Below, in pieces: positions 5,985-10,073 of a stretch of 10,073 nt of DNA. The notes under the pieces were generated by a model. The model was not told the origin of the DNA, ran no database searches, and saw nothing but the letters and a program-made list of their open reading frames with translations. Each line of letters opens with the position of its first letter. The first letter of the stretch is position 1. The stretch is from Clostridia bacterium. Its GTDB lineage: Bacteria > Bacillota > Clostridia > TANB77 > CAG-508. The position numbers and the translations under genes were made by a program. The DNA lies in assembly GCA_900758165.1 (NCBI GenBank), contig CAAEQN010000088.1, positions 1 through 10,073 of the forward strand, in the 5' to 3' direction.

Positions 5985-6999
5985 TTACATCAACTCCTTT
6001 ATTTAATGCGTTCATAATTGATATTCCTACTTCTTTTGCAAGTTCTACAGGTACAGCATTTCCTATTTGCTTATATATATCATTCATTTTTCCTGAAAAG
6101 CTCCATTCATCTGGGAAAGATTGGATTCTTGCGTATTCTCTAGTAGTAAAAGGTCTGCTTTCATCAGGATGACATCTATCAGTTTGTTTCATCATAGGAG
6201 AACATGTTAAAGTTAATGATGGCTCGTCCCATGAAATTCTTCTAGCTATTCCTGTTCTTCCACCACCCATAAAATAGCATGATTTCATATAATCTCTTGC
6301 AACATCATCTGGTAAATCTCTCCAATATCCTCCAGGTGGTACTAAATCAAATACTTTTTTCTTTTTCTCAGGATACTTTGCACCAACTGATTCTGGTACA
6401 TTTTGGAGTACATCTCTTAAAACTGGTTTATAATCATGAGGCTCTGGATATTCAAATTTAACATTTTCTTTTAAATCATTTCTTGTTCCTATTATAACAA
6501 CCCTTTGTCTTTTTTCAGCTACACCATAATCCCATGCATTCAAAACTTTCCATTCAACGGTATATCCTAAATCTTCAAAAACATCTACCATTGTTTTAAT
6601 TGTTCTTCCACCATCATGTGTTGTTAACCCTTTAACATTTTCAGCTAAAAACATTTTAGGCTGTAATTGTCTTAAAAATTCTGCATAGTAGAAAAACATT
6701 GTTCCTCTAACATCTTCTAAACCTAGTTTTTTTCCTGCATAACTAAATGATTGACAAGGATATCCTCCAGATAATAAGTCTAATTCTCCTTTTTTTAAGT
6801 TAAATTCCTTTAATAAATCTTTTTGAGAGAACTTTACAATATCTTCTTCAATTACATTCCAATTTGGTCTATTCAATCTTAATGTATCACATGCGGTTTT
6901 ATCTATTTCTACTAATCCTATTTCTTCAAATCCTGCTTTTTCTAATCCTAATGCTAAGCCTCCTGCTCCAGCAAATAGTTCTATACACTTTCTTTTCAT
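5971..6999 (-). CDS. DNA (cytosine-5)-methyltransferase of the restriction-modification system
   Basis: This transfers a methyl group from AdoMet to C5 of cytosine in the recognition site, protecting the host from the adjacent endonuclease. It has 342 aa and all key motifs in order: I FAGAGGLALGLE (9-20), IV GGYPCQSFS with catalytic Cys82, VI ENV (120-122), VIII QRVVIIGTR (165-173), IX RIQSFPDEW (291-299) and X YKQIGNAVPVELA (309-321). The target-recognition region (about 185-285) includes YFMGGGRTGIARR and LTLTCSP, a type I associate with Eco47II/Sau96I-like enzymes (GGNCC), to be taken as inference. The start is ATG 6997-6999 with AGGAG nine bases upstream; an in-frame TTG just before it is closer than needed. 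It lies 11-14 bases after the ASCH-like gene. Intact. Confidence 0.95.
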   Translation of the reverse strand: MKRKCIELFAGAGGLALGLEKAGFEEIGLVEIDKTACDTLRLNRPNWNVIEEDIVKFSQKDLLKEFNLKKGELDLLSGGYPCQSFSYAGKKLGLEDVRGTMFFYYAEFLRQLQPKMFLAENVKGLTTHDGGRTIKTMVDVFEDLGYTVEWKVLNAWDYGVAEKRQRVVIIGTRNDLKENVKFEYPEPHDYKPVLRDVLQNVPESVGAKYPEKKKKVFDLVPPGGYWRDLPDDVARDYMKSCYFMGGGRTGIARRISWDEPSLTLTCSPMMKQTDRCHPDESRPFTTREYARIQSFPDEWSFSGKMNDIYKQIGNAVPVELAKEVGISIMNALNKGVDVNVES

Positions 7000-7013
7000 C
7001 AACTATCTCTCCT

Positions 7014-7424
7014 TTAGTATAATTTTGTTGTTCCTACTTTGTCTATATACTCTAATAATTTTTGGTATTTTTCTCCATACGCAAATGACTGTGGTGCAGT
7101 AAAATTGAATTTTTGCTTTAAAATATCTAATTTTATTGGTTTATTTATTTCATAAACACTTTCTATTGGATAAGCATATTTTTCTGTGGTAGCATTATTA
7201 AATTCTTTGTTGCCATATCCATCTATACTAATCTTGTTTGGACTAGCTACTGGTTGTCTTACTTTTAGAATATATTTAAGTTTCTTTATAGGTGTTGGAA
7301 CATATACTATTATATAATCAAACTCATTTTTAGGCTTTTTAGTTCTAAATTCATGGTTTTTTATTTTGCTTAGAATTCTATTCATATGTATTTCTTTTAT
7401 ACTCATGAATACCGCACTTGTCAT
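7014..7424 (-). CDS. ASCH/PUA-like domain protein, 136 aa
   Basis: The sequence MSIKEIHMNRILSKIKNHEFR, then IIVYVPTPIKKLKYILKV, and later EKYAYPIESV and FTAPQSFAYG, follows the layout of ASCH/PUA-like predicted nucleic-acid-binding proteins. That layout is 'I...I..I..G.K.EFR', a beta barrel strand with P.K, and a C-terminal PQSF.Y. Related EVE/PUA folds bind RNA or modified bases; the ligand of this one is unknown. It is first in the operon, just ahead of the methyltransferase, which suggests a role in controlling or assisting the restriction-modification system (inference). Start: ATG 7422-7424 with AGAGGA seven bases upstream is preferred over an ATG at 7490. The promoter at 7450-7477 lies within the longer frame, and the extra 22 residues are unlike the family. 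Confidence 0.72.
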   Translation of the reverse strand: MTSAVFMSIKEIHMNRILSKIKNHEFRTKKPKNEFDYIIVYVPTPIKKLKYILKVRQPVASPNKISIDGYGNKEFNNATTEKYAYPIESVYEINKPIKLDILKQKFNFTAPQSFAYGEKYQKLLEYIDKVGTTKLY

Positions 7425-7449
7425 ATTAGCTATCCTCTTTCTTATCAAA

Positions 7450-7477
7450 ATCATATATACTATATCATAAATTTCAA
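7450..7477 (-). promoter_or_regulatory. Promoter of the restriction-modification operon
   Basis: TTGAAA (7472-7477) and TATGAT (7450-7455) on the minus strand are separated by 16 bases, giving a leader of about 20 bases before ATG 7424. Upstream, the palindrome ACAAACATTTGT (7533-7544) could be an operator. Confidence 0.55.
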
Positions 7478-7577
7478 TTTTTTTCCACAAACTAACAGTA
7501 TTTTTTACAAATAATATCTGAGATTTATTCTAACAAACATTTGTTTATTTTGCAATACTTTTTTCCTATTTTTTTTA

Positions 7578-7617
7578 TTTTTTAAAAAAGAAATTAGAAA
7601 ATGTCTTCTCTAATTTC
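7578..7617 (-). terminator. Rho-independent terminator after the transglutaminase-like gene
   Basis: GAAATTAGA (7590-7598) and TCTAATTTC (7609-7617) form a perfect 9-bp stem with a 10-base loop. On the minus strand it is followed by TTTTTT (rc of 7584-7589). It lies 10 bases after the stop of the transglutaminase-like gene. Confidence 0.78.
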
Positions 7618-7626
7618 AAAGCTCTT

Positions 7627-8151
7627 TTATATATGATTAATATATTTATTAAACTCTTTAAAACTTATTCCAACTGGTATTTCAAAAAATTCTTTTGTCG
7701 GGCTATCTTTTCCGCCTCTTAATTTTATATAATATTCTACAATTTCTTTTATTGCTATATCTTCTGAATTATATTCATAAATTCCTTTTTTCTCAAAGTT
7801 AGGATGTTCCATATGATATACTTTTCCATTTTCATAATATAATACAAAACAATGCATATGTTCCTCTTCCTCAAGATCTCCGTAATCATCTGGTTCAAAT
7901 ATTCTACAGCAAAACATTTTATTCTTAAAATTAATTTTATTTAATAAGTAATGCATTAAATTAACTTGTTCTATACACGTACCTATTTTATATTTTAATA
8001 TTTCATCAATTGACATTGTTCTATATATTCTACGAAAATCTTTCATTGTATTTAAATGTTGTTCACCATTTATATCAATCCATCCATATTCTATATTATC
8101 ATCTAAAAATTGATACACATCTTCAGGACTTTTTATTTCACTTAATTCCAT
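7627..8151 (-). CDS. Transglutaminase-like cysteine protein, 174 aa
   Basis: Residues 56-70 read IGTCIEQVNLMHYLL, with the presumed nucleophile Cys59 at the start of a helix. EEHMHCFVLYYENGKVYHMEHP (94-115 region) supplies His100 and an acidic partner. The N-terminus (EYGWIDINGE, DFRRIYRTMSIDEILKYK) and the C-terminal GIYEYNSE block match a compact Firmicutes family of transglutaminase-fold proteins with pattern GTCWDQVEL...HTFLVY...FEH. The usual Trp after the Cys is Ile here. There is no signal peptide, so it is probably cytoplasmic. The reaction (isopeptide formation, cleavage or amide hydrolysis) cannot be told. The start has AGGTGA six bases upstream. It is 46 bases downstream of the amidotransferase-like gene and shares its transcript, so the two probably act on the same gamma-glutamyl-type substrate (inference). 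Confidence 0.75.
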   Translation of the reverse strand: MELSEIKSPEDVYQFLDDNIEYGWIDINGEQHLNTMKDFRRIYRTMSIDEILKYKIGTCIEQVNLMHYLLNKINFKNKMFCCRIFEPDDYGDLEEEEHMHCFVLYYENGKVYHMEHPNFEKKGIYEYNSEDIAIKEIVEYYIKLRGGKDSPTKEFFEIPVGISFKEFNKYINHI

Positions 8152-8197
8152 TTCTTCACCTACTGACTTTATTTACTATGATTATATTTATACAACT

Positions 8198-8893
8198 CTA
8201 TTTACACTTTTCAATAAATTTTTTAAATAAATTATCAGTAAATATATCTTCAAGCATTAATTCTGGATGCCATTTTATTCCTATTACAAATTTCTTGTTA
8301 TCTAATTCAAAACTTTCTACTAATCCGTCATAAGATATTGATGATATTCTAGCATAATTTTCAACTTTTTCTTTGGGAGCAATCATACTATGAATACTAT
8401 TTACATTATATTCATCTTCATTTATTAAATTATATAATTTTGTTCCCTTTATTACAGATATTTTATGTCTATAATCTTTATCATATATATCATGACTTTT
8501 TGTCTTATCTTCAATTACATCTGTCCCCAATGCTCTTAATATATTATTAAATCCTGCACAAATTCCTATAAGTGGTTTATCTAATTCAATTATTCTTTTA
8601 GCCATTTCTATTTCATAATTCGAACTATATAATCCACCTTGTAAAATAAATCCATCACATAAATCTATTTGTCTATACAATTCTTCCTTTTCCTCATCAC
8701 TTAAAATTGTATCATCTTTAATATCATTATCATTAAATTTTAAAGTCATTTCTGTTGGCAATAGCATTATTGCTGTACCACCATTTTTTACAATTAAGTA
8801 TCTTATTTCATCAACTTCATCAATTCTATGCCAAATATCCTCGCCGTATTGTGGTTGGACTTTACCTATTATTCCTATGATTGGTTTTTTCAT
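8198..8893 (-). CDS. Class-I glutamine amidotransferase-like hydrolase (peptidase C26 / PuuD-like)
   Basis: It is 231 aa and opens KKPIIGIIGKVQ. It then has DGFILQGGLYSS (80-91), the nucleophile elbow PLIGICAGFNNILRALGT with Cys112, SIHSM (167-170 region) and IGIKWHPELM with His209 and Glu211. These give the Cys-His-Glu triad of class-I glutamine amidotransferases and gamma-glutamyl-GABA hydrolases. The C26 family usually has GICRG; here it is GICAG, so substrate recognition may differ. The length is typical for a stand-alone C26 enzyme without a synthetase domain. The start has AGGTGAG about 8 bases upstream of ATG 8891-8893. It is first in a two-gene operon with the transglutaminase-like protein, from the promoter at 8924. 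The family is sure; the substrate is not known. Confidence 0.87.
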   Translation of the reverse strand: MKKPIIGIIGKVQPQYGEDIWHRIDEVDEIRYLIVKNGGTAIMLLPTEMTLKFNDNDIKDDTILSDEEKEELYRQIDLCDGFILQGGLYSSNYEIEMAKRIIELDKPLIGICAGFNNILRALGTDVIEDKTKSHDIYDKDYRHKISVIKGTKLYNLINEDEYNVNSIHSMIAPKEKVENYARISSISYDGLVESFELDNKKFVIGIKWHPELMLEDIFTDNLFKKFIEKCK

Positions 8894-8923
8894 TTTTATC
8901 TCACCTACATCTTTCTCGAAATG

Positions 8924-8932
8924 ATTATATCA
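8924..8932 (-). promoter_or_regulatory. Extended -10 promoter for the amidotransferase/transglutaminase operon
   Basis: The minus strand reads TGATATAAT, an extended -10 (TATAAT at 8924-8929), with only a weak -35 about 17 bases upstream. Transcription would start near 8917, 24 bases before ATG 8893, with the ribosome binding site in between. Confidence 0.6.
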
Positions 8933-9020
8933 CTTTTTATGTTTTTATTCCACATATCTGTAAATTTTTCAAATAAAAACATATTAGCGTAGTGCAATAT
9001 ATTTTTATTAAAATTATTTA

Positions 9021-9130
9021 CGAATTTGGAGAGCATTTTTTAATGCCCAAAATTCGCCAGCTTGGTGTTTTGACACCATCTTTGCTGTTTAGGGAAAAGT
9101 CCCTAAAACCCTTTTTAGCCCGCTGGGAGA
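9021..9130. other. Cluster of hairpins in a GC-richer intergenic patch; candidate oriT or origin
   Basis: In the 8933-9196 gap, three hairpins follow one another. The first is CGAATTT/AAATTCG (9021-9027, 9050-9056) with GCATT/AATGC inside. The second is CAGC/GCTG (9058-9061, 9084-9087) with GGTGT/ACACC inside. The third is TTTAGGGA/TCCCTAAA (9088-9095, 9100-9107) with loop AAAG. A small CCC-GCT-GGG follows at 9119-9127. No reading frame or T run accompanies them. The patch is visibly richer in G+C than its surroundings. Such clusters are found at oriT sites, rolling-circle origins and structured RNAs; I cannot say which. It lies downstream of the winged-helix gene and upstream of the promoter at 8924. 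Confidence 0.6.
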
Positions 9131-9196
9131 ATTTTTTCTTGTAATTTTCTTAATAAAAAAGATAGTTTTTGTTTCTTGTTTTTTTAATTTTTCCTC

Positions 9197-9679
9197 TTAA
9201 TTCGCATACAAACTCTCTAAAAATTCTTTAGTATATTCTCTTTGATTTTCATAATTTGATAAAAAATTTTTATGACTTTTATTATTAATTTTATTATTAC
9301 ATCTTATATTATTATCTTCTATATTTTGGTGGATAGCCTGTCCATTTTTTAATTGATACTGGTATACATTATTTAATGGATAAGGCACATCATTTATATG
9401 AATTTTTCTTTGAATAATTTGTTTATTTTCATTTCTAACTACTTCTACAATTATAAAATTTCTATCTCTTAAATTTGAAATCCAGCTTGATATTGTTTTA
9501 GGATTTACATCCAATTTTTCTGCTAAATATTTATTTGTTGCGAAACAATATCCTTCTTTACAAGCAAGCGAAGTTATAATTGCATATAGCAATTTTTCAT
9601 TTGCTTTTAGTTCTTTATTATATAAAACTGTTGCTGGGATTATTGAATAATATCCAACATTATCTTCTTTTTCTTTCAT
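9197..9679 (-). CDS. Winged-helix (HTH_36-type) protein, possible replication or mobilisation regulator, 160 aa
   Basis: YYSIIPATVLYNKELKANEKLLYAIITSL, seen here at residues 10-38 in two stretches, is followed by FATNKYLAEKLDVNPKTISSWISNL (46-70). This is the winged helix common in Firmicutes plasmid, phage and integrative-element proteins (HTH_36, replication-initiator N-terminal type). Residues 85-160 are Asn/Lys-rich and probably disordered. At 160 aa it lacks the catalytic or C-terminal domain of a full Rep protein. The start at ATG 9677-9679 has GGAG six bases upstream; an in-frame TTG at 9691 overlaps that ribosome binding site and is unlikely. It is flanked by two structured non-coding regions (9021-9130 and 9718-9855), which it may bind (inference). 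It is likely monocistronic. Confidence 0.78.
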   Translation of the reverse strand: MKEKEDNVGYYSIIPATVLYNKELKANEKLLYAIITSLACKEGYCFATNKYLAEKLDVNPKTISSWISNLRDRNFIIVEVVRNENKQIIQRKIHINDVPYPLNNVYQYQLKNGQAIHQNIEDNNIRCNNKINNKSHKNFLSNYENQREYTKEFLESLYAN

Positions 9680-9710
9680 ATACCACTCCAATTCTAGCAG
9701 TAAATAAACA

Positions 9711-9855
9711 CAAAAAAACAGAGATTCTTTTCGAAATACGAATTGACAAATTCTATAAAATAAATTTTAAGAATTTGTAACAATTCGCATACTTTTCTCG
9801 TATGGAGCTTTCCTTCGTTAACACTCGAAAATTCCAACGATAAAAGAAACTCTGT
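9711..9855. repeat. Nested inverted repeats upstream of the winged-helix gene
   Basis: The outer arms CAGAGATTCTTTT (9719-9731) and AAAAGAAACTCTG (9842-9854) pair with one mismatch. Inside, CGAATTGACAAATTCT (9739-9754) pairs with AGAATTTGTAACAATTCG (9770-9787) with a two-base bulge. CATAC/GTATG (9789-9793, 9800-9804 approx.) forms another small hairpin. On the minus strand the outer stem is followed by seven T residues (9712-9718), so it could act as a terminator or attenuator ahead of the winged-helix gene. It could also be an operator, or an origin-type structure. A weak minus-strand promoter (TTGTTA 9778-9783, TTTATA 9754-9759, 18 apart) lies in the inner arms. The rest of the 9680-9918 gap holds only attR. 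Confidence 0.65.
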
Positions 9856-9894
9856 AATATAGATGATTACTGCATTTTATTAAATTTTCTTTGT

Positions 9895-9932
9895 GGTTGG
9901 TATATTTTTAATACCACAGGTGTGGATTTAAA
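9895..9932 (+). other. attR: left arm of attP plus 14-bp core
   Basis: The arm GGTTGGTA (9895-9902) is followed 16 bases later by GG at 9919-9920 and the shared core GGTGTGGATTTAAA (9919-9932). CCACA and TGTGG flank this GG as a small perfect inverted repeat. To the right the host reading frame resumes. Confidence 0.8.
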
Positions 9933-10073
9933 TTTACAGTTTCCTGCCGGTTGGGAAGAAGCTCGTAGAATTAAATTTGCACAAGGCTTTACTTCGCCTG
10001 CTCCTAGAGATTTCGTCGGTTATGGTCCACTTACTGAACCTGAAAGTTTAGCTTTATATAATTTTACTTTGGA
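9919..10073 (+). pseudogene. M14 zinc carboxypeptidase, downstream part of the interrupted gene (continues past window)
   Basis: The frame starting at the core reads GVDLNLQFPAGWEEARRIKF, then AQGFTSPAPRDFVGYGPLTEPESLAL, and is open to the window end. GVDLN...QFPA.WEE, PAPRD and PLTEPE are the conserved blocks after the substrate-binding Asn in YqgT-like gamma-D-glutamyl-diamino-acid endopeptidases. It follows directly from the GVDL at 129-140 when the element is removed. Within the element the same frame is closed by TAA at 9841-9843 with no ATG after it, so this part has no normal start. It has no ribosome binding site and is presumably silent while the element is in place. Base composition is visibly less AT-rich than the element, fitting host origin. 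Confidence 0.85.

Larger units (their letters stand above)
129..9932. mobile_element. Large-serine-integrase element (about 9.79 kb) inserted in an M14 peptidase gene
   Basis: The element is bounded by a 14-bp direct repeat, GGTGTGGATTTAAA, at 129-142 and 9919-9932. The distance between equivalent points is 9790 bp. Removing one repeat unit restores a single open frame reading NGVDLN followed by LQFPAGWEEA, which is what M14 peptidases have. A large serine recombinase gene lies directly inside the left end, all element genes are on the minus strand, and the host gene is on the plus strand. Cargo is a type II restriction-modification system, an AAA+ ATPase operon, and a transglutaminase/amidotransferase pair. 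No relaxase, VirB4/VirD4-type protein, capsid or terminase gene is visible, so this is neither a complete conjugative element nor a prophage. It could be a mobilisable island moved in trans, or a chromosomal integrase island. Confidence 0.85.

Noticed and set aside
7425..7490. N-terminal extension of the ASCH-like protein to ATG 7490
   Set aside because: It would contain the operon promoter, has no ribosome binding site, and the 22 extra residues do not fit the domain.
8010..8333. 107-codon plus-strand frame
   Set aside because: It is antisense to the transglutaminase-like gene and the end of the amidotransferase-like gene; there is no ribosome binding site and the product is a low-complexity His/Leu/Phe-rich string.
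9021..9130. Riboswitch or T-box leader of the amidotransferase operon
   Set aside because: The operon's extended -10 promoter at 8924 lies downstream of the hairpins, so they would not be in the leader; no T-box sequence is seen.
9580..9780. 66-codon plus-strand frame across the winged-helix gene start
   Set aside because: It is opposite a well-supported gene and its upstream region; no family recognised.
129..9932. Prophage or full conjugative element
   Set aside because: No structural, packaging, relaxase or type IV secretion gene is present between the att sites.

Overview
The window is very AT-rich with AGGAG-type ribosome binding sites and the standard code. Together with the protein families this points to a low-GC Firmicute, probably a clostridial or related gut bacterium (inference from composition; species not recognisable).

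Its main content is one complete integrated element of about 9.79 kb, with all nine clear genes on the minus strand, sitting inside a host gene that runs on the plus strand. The host gene is an M14-family zinc carboxypeptidase of the gamma-D-glutamyl-diamino-acid endopeptidase (YqgT-like) type. Its upstream part ends at 182 and its downstream part resumes at 9919. The two halves meet at a 14-bp direct repeat (129-142 and 9919-9932) that encodes the conserved GVDL motif. Joining the element's outer ends gives a symmetric attP: 8-bp inverted arms lie exactly 16 bp either side of a central GG. This is the layout expected of a large serine integrase, and such an integrase is the first gene of the element.

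Layout from left to right: host 5' part and attL (1-182), with a plus-strand terminator at the boundary; large serine integrase (183-1814), with an apparent 1-bp frameshift separating its ribosome binding site from its reading frame; a 48-aa small protein (1927-2073); a promoter with a palindrome; four or five tandem 58-bp repeats (2173-2464); and a terminator. Next comes a three-gene operon read leftward (5159 to 2552): a two-TM protein of unknown function, a ClpB-D2-like AAA+ ATPase and a sigma-region-4-like DNA-binding protein. This is followed by a type II restriction-modification operon (7424 to 5235) of ASCH/PUA-like protein, C5-cytosine methyltransferase and an Eco47II-like endonuclease. 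Then comes a two-gene operon (8893 to 7627) of a class-I glutamine amidotransferase-like (peptidase C26-type) hydrolase and a transglutaminase-like protein. At the right end are a cluster of hairpins (9021-9130), a winged-helix HTH_36-type protein (9197-9679), a nested palindrome (9718-9855) and attR.

How it works together (inference): the integrase places the element in a conserved codon block of a cell-wall peptidase gene. The cargo looks like host defence: a restriction-modification system and an uncharacterised membrane protein/AAA+/sigma-like operon. No relaxase or conjugation gene is present, so the element is either non-mobile or moved in trans from a cis site such as the hairpin cluster. 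The most interesting points are the precise reversible interruption of the peptidase gene, the frameshift at the integrase start, the 58-bp repeat array, and the membrane protein/AAA+/sigma-like operon.
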